Position numbers and translations under genes: made by a program. DNA of 64,000 nucleotides, taken from the NCBI GenBank assembly GCA_944470555.2, contig OX104127.1, positions 151,667,776 to 151,731,775 on the forward strand, in the 5' to 3' direction. Shown here in pieces: positions 11,789 to 24,229 of this stretch. Below the pieces are notes generated by a model that did not search any database, was not told the origin of the DNA, and worked only from the letters and a program-made list of their open reading frames with translations. The stretch is from Heterobilharzia americana. Taxonomy: Eukaryota; Platyhelminthes; Trematoda; Strigeidida; Schistosomatidae. Every line of letters begins with the position of its first letter. Position 1 is the stretch's first letter.

Positions 11789-13055
11789 GTACAGCACTAC
11801 AGAAAGACTTGCAGCAACTCGAACTCTGGTCGTCAGAAAATGGCCTCAGCTTCAGGCTGGAAGGGTGCGAAGTAATGCACAACAGTAAATATGAAGCAAG
11901 TACGGCCGACTTTCAGTACAACATTTTGAGCAACCGTGCTATCACCAGATGGTCCCTAGGGAAAGATTTGGGGCTCAACTTCTCCGATACCTTGGACACC
12001 AGCTCCCACTACAAAGGTATGACAACCAGAGAGAACGCCATTCTGCACTTTCTGCGTGGACAGCTTGGCGCCCTCACTCCAGAACCCTTCCTTACAGTTT
12101 TAAAGTCCTATGTGCGGCCGCATCTAGAGTTCTTCAATGCGGTGGCTCCTCCAACACTCAAGAGAGACTCTAATCTCCTTGAAAGAATACAAAGAACTGC
12201 AGCAAAATCAGTTGTGCAGCTAAGGGGAAAGACATATCCCGAAAGACTTAAACACCTTGGGTCATCGCAGGAAGAGTGATGACCTTGTTATGGCATACAA
12301 GATAGCCCATCAGGCAGGCCACGCAAACAAATCAATTTTGCCTGCAACACAGCGGTCTTTGCGAGGAAACCCCTGTAAGATAGCACACCAGAGAGCCAAC
12401 ACCGTACTCAGGTCCAATTTTTTCTTCCTGAGAGTATGTGCTCTATGGAATGCCTTACCGCAACATATCGTTACAGCTTCCTCAGTCGACTCACTCAAGA
12501 GACGGTTAGACAGTTATGTTACCTCGCATAGACTACCACGGACGTACCCAGGGAGTCACCAACCCCACCAGCCCCCAACTCCCTCCTACCTACCACTCAC
12601 TATCTCTCTCCTTAATACACTCACATTACCTATTAATTCTTCTGTAGGAACTAAACCCATGCTACCATTCGAGCAATTCCCACATACCTTCCTCTCTCTT
12701 TTATTTCTCTTTTTTGCGCTTCCTTTTCTTCTCCTGTTCCTCTCTTCTTTTCCTTTTTCTCTTCCCTTATTTTCTTCCTTTCTTCATCTTTTTACCACTC
12801 TCCTTCAAAAACCTACACAGACAGGAGTCACGGCAGTTCCCTAAACCTCCCAGCAACCCGTAGCTCCCCAATCACTCTACAAATTACAACTTACTGACCC
12901 ACAAAACATCCACCTCTCCGGGCTAGAAGCAAGAAGGCGGAGGGGATTTCCTCGTCCACTGCAGGAGTGAGCCGAACAACTCGAACCAAGCCTTAATAAC
13001 TAGACGTGAGTGATCAAAATCTATCAGATTTCGCGCTCATACTATCAATATTTGA
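11789..13055 (+). mobile_element. CR1-b LINE, 5'-truncated copy; right-hand partner of an inverted repeat
   Basis: Carries the C-terminal third of the RT ORF in two overlapping frames. The first (11749-12279) has GLSFRLEGCEVMHN, LGKDLGLNFSDTLDTSSHY, VLKSYVRPHLEF and ERIQRTAAK. The second (12257-12844) has a conserved LINE C-terminus (LRSNFFFLRVCALWNALP) and then reads through a CT-rich 3' UTR. Positions 11789-13004 are the reverse complement of 17098-18313 with no indel and only two substitutions that I found. Outside that block homology continues at clearly lower identity (13005-13055; a short stretch before 11789). Confidence 0.9.
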
Positions 13056-13860
13056 TTGCACGCCAAATTGGTCATATGTCCATGGTAGCCTTCTTGTTGC
13101 CCTGCATTGTGCTTAATACCTCGGTGAATATTGACCACATTCGTTTGAGTTTCGACTTTGGTTCCAAAAATCCGTTTCTGTAGATGTAGTCGTCGGTATT
13201 TTTCTGCAATTTCGTATGCTGCTCACGGCTGCAATGGACATAGTGGCGCCAGTCAATGAGACAGTGGATTAATAAATGCCAAGAGCTTCTCGGAAGTATC
13301 TTCGTGTGATGCCACAAGTATGTTCATCACAGGTGGCATGATTGCAAAGGGGTTGCCTGAAGACGGATGCAATGATATTTTAGAATAGTACTACTGAAAT
13401 ATCTTGAATCCAATCTACTCGCGGGTTTTCGATATTCCATTTACAATAAGAATACAGAAAACAAAGAGCGGGGTACCAGGGCCAAAGGAATTTAATTATA
13501 TGTAAATTTTATCTTATGTACATGGCGTCATGTCTACCATTAACTGTGTAGTCATAGGTTTCATGTTTACATTCCTATTAAAACTGTGCTATTAACTGTG
13601 TTTTGGAAGTGCCATTTTCGAGAAGCCACATCTAAGGACGTCCTCAGTAGTGGTAGTGATCAGTGGAAGGCATAGATGACCAACTTATTTAATGGAGTAG
13701 TCCTAATTGTCCCCAGGATGTAATAGGGAACAGTTCGGATTTACCGATTAGGGTATGTCACCTCATATACTTAAGGGGCCTATTATACCGAGCGTTGTGA
13801 GACATAGTTGTGATTCGCTTTGTATGTTGGGGAGTTTGTCGGAGGACAGGAATCTTTCTA
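13056..13860. other. Unclassified spacer
   Basis: An 81-codon minus-strand frame (13072-13317) has no recognisable motif. I see no repeat match or RNA element. Confidence 0.35.
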
Positions 13861-13861
13861 A

Positions 13862-15775
13862 CATACGACTAAACTAAACAGTTGAGCCCAAAGCTCTGAT
13901 GTCAACGGGAAGACGGTTCCGTATTTTCGAGTATTTAATAGGGAAGAAGTTGGCCCGGACGTATGTCCTAAAACAATTCATTTCGATACTGTAGGCTTGA
14001 TTGCGAAGGCTGTAGCAACCTTCAGGTGTGAAACAGACTTCCTCACTAGCTGTAAGGGATATTTTGTGTAAAATCTTGGGGAAAAATGTAAGGTTAATCG
14101 TAAGACGTCTCATTCAAAGTGGTTGCAGATCTAGCGACGTACACCTAGATGCATAATCCTGACCACTTTCGTAACCAAGTAGCCTGGATACAAAGTACCT
14201 CAGCACAATCTCAATCTTAAGTTTGTCGTCTATACGGACGCTCCTTAAAATAAACGAACAGCATTCTAACAGGGGCGGGACGAGGGTTTTGTACAGCAAT
14301 TATTTGGCTTCATGGTAATCAAAGCTACGAATAATGCTGCCTAGTAGTATTTTGGACTTATGCACTTGTGTCGCAACGTGTTCAGAGAATGTAGGGCTGT
14401 TAGATTAACGGGTCCCTAAGTCAAGGACTCTATGGAGACTAGGTAGCGTCGCAGTTTTCAGAGAAACTGTAGACGAATGGATGGTGCCCCAAAGCATATC
14501 CAGCCGCACTTATCTAAGTTGAAATGAAAGTTCCATGTGGTGGGCCAAGTGGTTACTAGGTCACGTTCGCTCTGTATTAACCTTTGAAAGTAGGGCAGGT
14601 CGTCATATGAGAATGTGCACGCAACCTTTAGATCGTCAGCAAACAGAAACGGTTTACCAGCCGAAAAGCATCTGCAAAAGTCACTAACATAGAGGGTGAA
14701 AAGAAGAGGATCGAGCACGCCACCCTGAACTACACTAGAAGCAATGGGCCTAGGTTTAGAAAGCCAAGACTCGACTTCTACAACTTGTGAACGGTTACAA
14801 AGAAAAGACCTAATCTAGCCCAATAAGGGGTTAACAAGTTTAAGGGCTTGTAGCTTATGGATAAGTAGTGAATGGTCCACGCGGTCGAATGCGTTGGAGA
14901 TATCAAAATAAAGGACAAGGACTAGCTTGCTTTGATCGCGGCTAGCGGTTAAGAAATTGAAGAAATCGAAGTCACAGGCCATACATTATAGTGACTTCAA
15001 GAATCCATGCTGACTAGATGTGACGACATTATTGAGCATGTGTTGGAGAATATCTTTGACCACTTTTTCCATAATTATAGACACAACTGGCGTGATATTT
15101 ATGGGCCTGTAGTTATTAATTTCAGTTTTTGAACCAGTTTCTTGTCCGAGTGTTATGAAGGACATCTTCCATATATCGGGGTATGTAGAAGTCTCCATGG
15201 ATATGGAGTATAGTTTAAGTAGTAATAACGAGATTTCAGGACCCCCATTTTTAAAATGTATGAGGCTATTCCGTCAATACCTGTGCTCCTAGAGAACTTA
15301 AATGTTTTAATGGCTCTGTTAATGTTAGCACATGTGAACTCAATAGTGCCAATAGGTACCAGTGTAGTGCTGGTTGAAGAAGGGAGTGGTATTGCACACA
15401 GTACCACTTTACGGTCGCTTCCTGGGAACTCAGAACTAACATATGTTGAAAGAGGACAAATACCTTGACATATGGCTAGGTCAGGCACGTTCTCACCCTT
15501 TGTCGGACTGATGACAAATTGTTTTCATCCGAATGTATCTGACGTACTAAGGAAACTATCATATCCAGCGGGGCAGGTATACGTATCCCATTTAATTTCC
15601 GGTAGATTAAAGTCTCCGCATACAATCTTGTGATCAGAATGAAGGGAGGATGCGCGCTCAAGAGCACAGTTGAGTAGGGACTCGTCTTAAGAGAACATTT
15701 TAGGTGCTCTATATTAGCAAACCGAGCAGTACCGTAGCATCTTTGCGGTGCATTGTGACCCATAGGGAGTCTTTA
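13862..15775 (-). mobile_element. CR1-c-like LINE, degenerate EN-RT region
   Basis: Successive minus-strand frames give endonuclease remnants (15763-15476), the linker and RT start (15488-15153, ending STGIDGIASYILKMG), motif-1 region NNYRPINITPVVSIIMEKVV and SQHGFLKS (15198-14986), the intact catalytic box FLFADDLKVA (14718-14458), PLLECCSFILRSV (14299-14114) and the C-terminal RTYVRANFFP stretch (14113-13874). The order is right for one RT read right to left, but stops and frameshifts separate every piece. It sits between the two arms of the CR1-b inverted repeat. Confidence 0.8.
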
Positions 15776-15779
15776 ATTT

Positions 15780-17040
15780 TATTTAGCACCACATTTTCAG
15801 CCTGAATACATTTAGGGCGTTTCATTCTGAACCATAAAAAATAAATCTTTCACTCCTCACTTCAAGCAAATAAATTTAGTCCATCATCAATAGGACTCAT
15901 ATTTCTGACTTATCGCACTCTAGTTATATCTTGCAGACCAACTACCCGCATACCTCCACTCTACAGTACTAAAGCGAACGTGCATTGGTCACAGGCTTCC
16001 GCAAGAAACATTACGATTAGGAAAAGAAGTTCCTTTAAAATAAATTTTGTGATAGTATATGTTATAAGAGTTTCAGCGATAGGTCGAAACATGATTTGAA
16101 ATACAAAAACAGCTCGATAACATGAGATGGCGGATCTGATGGTGGGGACTTATGGAAACCACCCTTGTCTGTGAGATGCCCAAGAGTGGTTAAGGCCTTC
16201 GCACGCGCGAAGACAGCACAGGAAACACTACGAACGACGCCAAGAACTTGATAACCAGCACAAAAACCTCTAACCTCCTCCATGTCAGCCGTATTATTAC
16301 GGTTAGCAAAAGTGCAGAGGCCGCGGTAGGGAGCAATGACAGCACATGGCATAGGTAAAGTAGTGATGGACTAAGATAATGCAGAAATGCTTAACACGCG
16401 ATGACAGATCTGATGGTGGAAGCTTATGGAAACCATCCTTATCTGAGGCCGATGAACCCAATGTACTCTCTTTACCCTCCCTTTCTTTAGGATTACAGTA
16501 ATTATCTTCCCTTAACCCTGTAACAGTATATCAAAGCTCTCACTGGTATACAAATGCAAAACAGTCACCATATTCAAGCATTTGTAATGCAGCTTAGACT
16601 AGGATGTAAGAAATGTACTACATAAAGCCTCTAAAGCACTCTACAAGTGGAATATAGAACTACATAGCCCCTTACACCTCGTGTCCTCTTTAGACAATAC
16701 TGCCTCCCCAAATTCTTAGAAGACTAACTCCACCTCCCAACCCTCTATGCTTCTCCCTACCACCTGATATCCAGATTATGACGGCGGATCATACCAATAC
16801 ACTGAAAACAGAGGTACACATCGAACTTCTACTCAACACGTGAGAATTATCATCTGTAACCACCTACAGGTGCAAAATCACCAGAAGATGAACGATCCAT
16901 CCTACTACAACTTCTCCTAGGTACGTGGCTTCAATCGGAAAAGCAACTATAAATGCCATTTGCATCGAAACATGCACGCTCTCTCAGTCCTCAGCACCAC
17001 TCATCTCGAAGCAAAGCTAGCTGAAAGTGACCCCCAAAAT
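15780..17040. other. Spacer with one imperfect direct repeat
   Basis: Two copies of a block of about 45 bp with the shared core GATCTGATGGTGG...CTTATGGAAACCA are at 16127-16170 and 16400-16443, about 80% identical and 273 bp apart. A 96-codon minus-strand frame (16062-16352) overlaps the first. I recognise no protein. The rest is unassigned. Confidence 0.4.
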
Positions 17041-17257
17041 TCAGTGTTCAATATTGATAGTGTGAGCTTAGAAACTGATAGTTTCTGATCCCTCGCCTCT
17101 AGTTATTAAGGCTTGGTTCGAGTTGTTCGGCTCACTCCTGCAGTGGACGAGGAAATCCCCTCCGCCTTCTTGCTTCTAGCCCGGAGAGGTGGATGTTTTG
17201 TGGGTCAGTAAGTTGTAATTTGTAGAGTGATTGGGGAGCTACGGGTTGCTGGGAGGT

Positions 17258-20200
17258 TTAGGGAACTGCCGTGACTCCTGTCTGTGTAGGTTTTTGAAGG
17301 AGAGTGGTAAAAAGATGAAGAAAGGAAGAAAATAAGGGAAGAGAAAAAGGAAAAGAAGAGAGGAACAGGAGAAGAAAAGGAAGCGCAAAAAAGAGAAATA
17401 AAAGAGAGAGGAAGGTATGTGGGAATTGCTCGAATGGTAGCATGGGTTTAGTTCCTACAGAAGAATTAATAGGTAATGTGAGTGTATTAAGGAGAGAGAT
17501 AGTGAGTGGTAGGTAGGAGGGAGTTGGGGGCTGGTGGGGTTGGTGACTCCCTGGGTACGTCCGTGGTAGTCTATGCGAGGTAACATAACTGTCTAACCGT
17601 CTCTTGAGTGAGTCGACTGAGGAAGCTGTAACGATGTGTTGCGGTAAGGCATTCCATAGAGCACATACTCTCAGGAAGAAAAAATTGGACCTGAGTACGG
17701 TGTTGGCTCTCTGGTGTGCTATCTTACAGGGGTTTCCTCGCAAAGACCGCTGTGTTGCAGGCAAAATTGATTTGTTTGCGTGGCCTGCCTGATGGGCTAT
17801 CTTGTATGCCATAACAAGGTCATCACTCTTCCTGCGATGACCCAAGGTGTTTAAGTCTTTCGGGATATGTCTTTCCCCTTAGCTGCACAACTGATTTTGC
17901 TGCAGTTCTTTGTATTCTTTCAAGGAGATTAGAGTCTCTCTTGAGTGTTGGAGGAGCCACCGCATTGAAGAACTCTAGATGCGGCCGCACATAGGACTTT
18001 AGAACTGTAAGGAAGGGTTCTGGAGTGAGGGCGCCAAGCTGTCCACGCAGAAAGTGCAGAATGGCGTTCTCTCTGGTTGTCATACCTTTGTAGTGGGAGC
18101 TGGTGTCCAAGGTATCGGAGAAGTTGAGCCCCAAATCTTTCCCTAGGGACCATCTGGTGATAGCACGGTTGCTCAAAATGTTGTACTGAAAGTCGGCCGT
18201 ACTTGCTTCATATTTACTGTTGTGCATTACTTCGCACCCTTCCAGCCTGAAGCTGAGGCCATTTTCTGACGACCAGAGTTCGAGTTGCTGCAAGTCTTTC
18301 TGTAGTGCTGTACGGTCGGCTTCTCCGTTTACCACCCTCCAAATTTCGGTACCGTCTGCGAAGAAGTTGGATGGGTTAGGATATTTTGTCCGGCAGATCG
18401 TTGTCGAACTGGAGGACCAGAAGTAGTCCTGGGTTGCTCCTTAGGATACTCCTGACTTCGATTGCCCCCACTCCCAACTTATTCTTTTGACTTTGATGCA
18501 CAACTGCCTTCCTTCCAGCTTCTGCTTGATGCGAGCGTGTGAGGGTTCACTTTTGTCAGCCGACAGGATCTTTTGAGGCAGGACTTTGTGTGGGAGACTG
18601 TCAAAAGCTTTGGCTAGGTCGAGAAATACAACACGTACAGGTTTTCTATTATCCCAGCTTTGTGTCCAGTCGTCTCAGGTGGTTAGTAAGTTGGTGGCAC
18701 ATGAGCGACCACTACGAAAGCCGTGCTGAGCAGTATGGACAGTGTTTTCCTTATTGAGGAATTCCCAGATGGTGTCAGCTACCAGGCTTTCCAACACTTT
18801 CGACACAATAGGGAGTAGGGCAATCGGCCTGTAGCTGCCAGGGCTTTTTCTGTCTCCTCCCTTGAAGATGGGTGACAAGATGGCACTCTTCCATTCTTTA
18901 GGGAGTTTGCACGAGTCTATTGAGTGCTCAAAGAGGTTGCGAAGTGGTTTGGTAAGCACCTCGGCGCAGTTTTTCAGAACCACTGGTTTCAGGTTATCGC
19001 AGCCAGGGGACTTGCCCGGACGTAGCCTAGATAGCTTCTCGAACACCTTTTTCTCTGTAATAGAGACGTGACAGAGGTATTCGTTATTTGCGACCTGGTC
19101 GGTGTCGTGGCGAGTCGGTGTGGATCTTGTGTCAGTGCTGAGTTGGGCTTGGAAGTGTGAGCTCAAAAGCTCGGCAATCTCTAGACTGCTTAGCACACTC
19201 CCGTCATGGCCTGTGACAAGATTCACTCCCTTACTGGTCGACTTTCTTCTTGACATGAAGCGGTACAGGTTTTTTGGGTTGCTTTGTAACCTCGCTGCCA
19301 AGTTTGTTTGGTAGGAAAATCTGTCGTTACGCACTCTAATGTTACAGAGATTGCGAATCCTTTTGTAGTTCAAGAAGTCAGACTCCCTGCGTGATGTACG
19401 CCACTTGAACCAAGCCTGCTTCTTGCTCCGGATAAGCCTCTCTGTCCCACGCTTTAACCATGAGGTTCTCATTGATTGTCTGTGTGTTACTTCTGGTACA
19501 CTGTGACTGATGGCCCCAGTGATTATTTTCTTCACCTCCAACCAGTGTTCATCTATTGTGAGATGAGTCCAGTCCACTGGCCATGATGCATTCATGAGGT
19601 AGTCCCTCATGGTCTCATAGTTGGCCTTGCTGTAGCAAGGGAAGGTGTTGGGCGTCTCCAGTTGCAGAGCCTCCCTAGTTATCATGGAGAAGGTGATTAC
19701 AGCGTGGTCACTGAGGCCAAGGGGAGGTTGGATGCAAACATCCTCAATGAGAAGTTCATCGTTCGTCAGAACGTAGTCAAGGCGCGATGCGTTTCCGTTA
19801 GGTCCCCAGCGTGTAGCATCACCCACTTTCTCTGAGAGGCCAGCAGTCTTAATTGCATCCTTCAGCTTCTGATTGAAGGATCTGATGCGTCTCCCTTCCG
19901 TCTCGAAGAGGATGGACGGGGTGTTGAAGTCGCCGGCAATGACTACGGAATCGTAATTTGCAGAGGAAGTCGTTAAGATAGCCTTGATGATCATTTCCTT
20001 ATGTGTAGGGGAGCTGGTGGGGGACCGATATATGACTCCGAGCAGGTATTTGGTACTGTGGAGAGTGAAGTAGCACCATAGAGACTCTGGGAGCTGGGTT
20101 AAGGCCGTATCGCTAACCATCCTTGCCTTTAAACAGAGTTTACGTAGATAGCCACTCCCCTCCTGCTCTATGTTCCCTGTCCCTGCGGAAGAGTTCCATG

Positions 20201-20340
20201 CCAGTAACATGCATCTCTTCGTCGGAGATGTCCGACGAGAGCCAGGATTCGGTGATGAATATGATGTCGGAGTGCTGATGTGCACGCAGCGTCCTCATTT
20301 CTGCTACCTTCCCTCTTAGCCCCCTAACGTTGCTGTACAC
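17258..20340 (-). pseudogene. CR1-b ORF2: endonuclease-reverse transcriptase, several frame breaks
   Basis: Starts at 20340 with NVRGLRGKVAEM and IIFITESWL (endonuclease strand 1 and catalytic Glu). A 2-nt insertion near 20155 and a compensating loss shift into the long 20285-18675 frame, which carries VVIAGDFNTP, SRLDYVLTN and GLSDHAVI (endonuclease core), then RT with SPGCDNLKP, LPKEWKSAILSPIFKGGDR, SYRPIALLPIVSKVLE and QHGFRSGRSCATNL. A stop at 18675 precedes an otherwise well-preserved motif A (VFLDLAKAFDSLPHKVL). The catalytic FADD box reads FADG at 18351-18362. C-terminal frames are 18335-17823 and 17845-17258. In the family this protein nicks the target DNA and reverse-transcribes the element RNA. 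The breaks make this copy inactive. Confidence 0.9.
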
Positions 20341-20430
20341 ACATTAGAGTGTGCCTGGTGAGAGGGGAGGTCTGGTTGTGTATTTTCGCAGGATGAGCGC
20401 TTATGTGGTTGGGTCTACCCTCGCCAGTCC

Positions 20431-22115
20431 TCATAGGACTGGCATTGTTCCGTTTTTGTGTTTTGTTTTAACTTGGGTGGGGGCTGTGGCAGTGGTGGCT
20501 TCTTTACTTGATGTATCTAACTCACTGGTCAGCGCCTGTGTGACGACCACTGACTCCAGAGGTCTTGGTGGTTGCCGTCTCTCCTCTTGCCTTGTGGGTC
20601 TAGGCTTACTTTCACATATACGTATTGAGCCACCCATGCGATCCTTCGCATTATACCATGCCTGTAGAACGTCTGTGAGGGAGGCATATGAGTCGAACTG
20701 GACGGCGAGTAGTCTGGGATTGGGTATGGTCTTCAGGTGCGCTGGCCTTGGCAGTCTACTGACGCTGTTGGCCGGTATACTGTTGAGACCAACTTTGGTT
20801 GAGAGCCATTGCCATTGTTGGACGTCGTGAAAGTACCGATCTTTGACCGAGCGGTCACTTGGCAATTCTGGAATCCCATGTACAACTATAGTGTTGTTTC
20901 TGTTGGGATTTCCAACCGCTGACTTTCTCTCCTCCTCTCTTATTGACCATGGCTTGTCAGGCCTGGCCCGAATTTTACAGGCATTAACAACGTCCGGTTG
21001 TCGCGAGAGGAGAGTGTGTCTTCAGCCTCTTTGGTAGTATTTAGGGACACACGTAAAGGGGGTGGCTTATCTCGGGGTGCACGGCTTCCTCGAGAAAGGC
21101 GACACAAAGTTGCAGGGAGGGGAGGGAGTCCCAGCATCTGACAGTAGTCGGTCCACATTCGGCTGTCAAACCGTTCCCTCTCGACCAACAATGAGTCTGT
21201 CGATACATCGACGTTGAACAAAATGATCGAGTTGGTCCTCCTGTGACCTGGGTTCGTTGTGGGTGGCACGCCCGACTTCCCAATGGGTTTGAGTAATTCC
21301 ACTGGTTGTTTCTCAGTCACGGTGTGTAGGTGTTTGGAATGGGTTTCGTAGAGGCTTTAGCGGTCGATGTCTTTGGCCATACGCTTGACGTCCCCTGGGG
21401 CCGGGTAGGAGGTATGGAGACTTGACCTAATATGGTCCCCACGCGAGGTGGCGTGCCCGCAGCTGTTTCCAGGTCTCTCTGTGTTATCCTTTGGTGTTAA
21501 CCCTACTTTATTCGAGGATGCTGGTAGCTTTTGCGTGGCGGAGAGCATCTCCTTCAGGCTTTCTGTGTGGAGTGCGGGCATTTTCCTGCACTCTGGACAG
21601 ATGTACCAGAACCACTTGCATGGTTGTCTCTTCATCACCTTATAGTATTGTCGGGGGACTTTGGTGTCGCAGTGGCAATGCGCCCATCGTTGACATAGGT
21701 TGCATGCAAATGCCTCATCGACTACCGAAACAACTTTGGTGCAAACACTGCAGCCATCGGGTGTCGTAATACAGCCTTCCTTCCATGAATAAGGTGCTAC
21801 GGATTGTGGCGAACTGCTTGTGGCTGCCTTGTTCTGAAGCCTTTTACGTCGTCTTCTATTTTCAGGCATGGTATGATCCTTGCTCAAGATAGGACTAGTT
21901 TGTGACGGGCTAGTGCTACTCTGTGTCACCTGTCTGATGGCTACTGGAATTCTAGAAACATGGGTTGGCCACTTCTTTAGAAGTTCGGTGTTCTGCCCTA
22001 CCTCTGTTTGTCTTCTAGTACAGACTAGTGTGTTGTTTCGGGTGTTATTGGCCGTTTTTGTGCACGACCGCGTTATCCGTGTCAAAGCTTCAGACCTAGC
22101 GTTTTGGGCAGACAT
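20431..22115 (-). pseudogene. CR1-b ORF1: PHD finger plus two RRM-like modules
   Basis: Frame 22115-21357 has a basic N-terminus and a PHD-type zinc finger with ligand pairs CSVC, CNLC, a His/Cys pair in WAHCHC, and CPEC. A break near 21340 leads to frame 21320-20940 (RTNSIILFNV...), which reads like a first RRM-type module, and then, after another shift near 20940, to NNTIVVHGIPE...LLAVQFDSYASLTDVLQAWYN...SKPRPTRQEERR (about 20930-20560), a second RRM-like module. CR1/L2-clade ORF1 proteins commonly carry a PHD finger and RNA-binding domains and act as RNA-binding partners of ORF2. The doubled module is my reading of strand and motif order, not a profile search. Confidence 0.75.
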
Positions 22116-22125
22116 GTCGCTATGA

Positions 22126-23685
22126 TATAAACTTCTTGGGAAAACAAGTAGTTAACAACAATAAGAGGGTTGAAGACTGAATGCAGCAAAAGGACAGAAT
22201 AGAAAAGGGAAGATAATTTATGTTGGCTCACCTTCAGACACTTGTCACTTGATCCTCTGCTCTTGACCAACGAGTTTAACCGTAAGCTCCAGATGCGTAT
22301 GTATAACCAGGAAAGATATTTCCTGGGGAATGACCTCCGAGGAGAACCGAGAGCTAAGGCAGTTTGGCAGTTGAAACGCCCAAGAACCACTGACAGGAGG
22401 TAGACCGGTTGGTCCAAAAGAATAGCAATGCCAACTTTTAACTGTTGAGGAGTGAGTCGACGAATACGCAGCGGTGGGGTGCGTGCAGGAACAAAAGTGC
22501 TGCAAACATTCGATCTTTTTGGATTGAATATTGCAACTGGGAGTTTTTCAATGTGGAAAAATCCAGGAGCTGAGAAACGAGCGAAAACATGTCACTATTC
22601 AAGGAGCACTCTGCCACAGTGTTATGTTTAAAGGTAACACAGAATGATTTCGCCAAGAGTATTTGTCGTATTGAACAGAAGTATACGCTGAAACGGTCAA
22701 TGGTCTAAATAGCAGTATTTATACATAGACTTTGGATATCTTTTGTACCGGCGTAGGCAGCATCATTCGTGAAGCCTATCTGGTGCATAGTAACTTTCAT
22801 GTGAAAAGATCACTTAATACAGAATACTGGAAAACATGTAATATGGAGCTACTGCGGGTAAATCGCGTTCCGAGCCAATAGGTGAATTGGTCCCTGGTTC
22901 AATCATTTGTTCAGAATGTCTCTGCTACTACTACTATTGGGAAAGACCAGACGGTCGGTCGCAGAAAGAATCGTGGCCAGTAGGTGAGCTAATCGTACCG
23001 ATCACTCGGAAATCGCGAAAGAGTGGGAACAGTCCAGCAATTATTGGCGTCAGTGAGCAGGCATTGTTTCCGCTAAGTAACCGTGTTCAGATTGAAATTC
23101 AGCATCAAAAGCCATCATGGAGCTGTTGCCGCAACTAGAAAAAGGAAGAGGCATGAGCAGATATAGAAAAGGGAATTACCACGCCATCCAGTTTGGAGAA
23201 GAGAGAAGTCCCCATTCTTTTAGACCTATTCGAACCTTATTTACATTTTCCTGTGTGTTTATAGAGTCAACCGCATAATGTCCCATTATAAGGTTCTTGG
23301 AGTTTTACGTGTTTGCGGTGTACCGCATTGATTTTGGGAACAGCATACATTAAGCTCACTATACGGAAAGGAACCGGTACTCACACCCATTGTATGCAAT
23401 CGTAAACCCATCAGTATTGAAGGAACTTGAGGACTTTAATAATTCTGACTCATGCATTCAGAGGTCTAAGTGCGTTCACAGTGGACGCAGTGGCCTGACT
23501 ACTTTTGCTTGCTGATTGTTCCATTACACTTTGTATTCGTGGGTATAATATGAATGTCAAGAAATTTACGGATATCCATCAGCCGTAGGAATTCATTCAA
23601 TAGGCGTGACTTGCTGAACTGAATCATAAAGGATCATGACATAAGTTTAAGGCAATGTTTTTCGACAGGTTCAGTGCACTTACGA
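22126..23685. other. Unclassified spacer
   Basis: No reading frame here has recognisable motifs. The region 22855-23020 looks repeat-derived by composition but matches nothing else I could see in the window. Confidence 0.35.
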
Positions 23686-24229
23686 CTGTGTGGACTCTAT
23701 GAGGACGCGGACTGAAAAGTAGGAGAGCGACGGGCATGAGTAATGCCAGGCAGAAGGCAAAAAACACGTTACGGTTGAACTTAAGGCTTCTTAGCCAAGG
23801 CGGATCAATCTTCAGTTTCTTACACCTTTCTTCATAATCAAGTTCTTCATGATGGCCCAGTACATAGCGGGTGAACTTTCTTTGAATATTCTCAACGCGT
23901 ATCCTATCCGAGGCCTACATATTGCTGAAGATGATTGTGCCATGTTCAAGTACTGGGCGGACCATTACCTTAAATAAAAGCAGCCCAGCCTTGGCGGTAT
24001 ACACAAGCAACCACACCTGGATACAAGGACTGGACACACTCCGTAAACATCAAGCTCCTAGAATACCTAATACCCAAATCACACACCGATGTATATGGTC
24101 GCAGCGCAGAGTTGCCAAGGTTTAAACTGAGTTTAGGTAGGAATCGTTGGAACAGATAATTTCACATTTACTAGAGTTGAGTGGAACGTCCCATATTTCA
24201 CTCCAAGCGAACAAATACATCAAGCCATT

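Larger units (their letters stand above)
17047..22125 (-). mobile_element. CR1-b LINE, near full length (about 5.1 kb)
   Basis: The most complete LINE in the window. Order on the minus strand: short 5' leader, ORF1 (22115 to about 20431), ORF2 with apurinic-type endonuclease and RT (20340 to about 17258), CT-rich 3' UTR and a 3' end near 17047. It has only a handful of frameshifts and stops, far fewer than the other LINEs here, so it is comparatively young. Its 3' third is nearly identical to the inverted copy at 11789-13004. No clear target duplication was found at either end. Confidence 0.85.

Noticed and set aside
12257..12844. A 195-codon protein with a Leu/Phe-rich, membrane-like C-terminal half
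   Set aside because: The first half is the CR1 RT C-terminus; the hydrophobic half is read-through of a CT-rich 3' UTR tract. The same applies to the copy at 17258-17845.
18539..21037. Several plus-strand frames of 60-159 codons
   Set aside because: All lie antisense to the CR1-b ORFs, whose RT, endonuclease and PHD motifs are clear on the minus strand.
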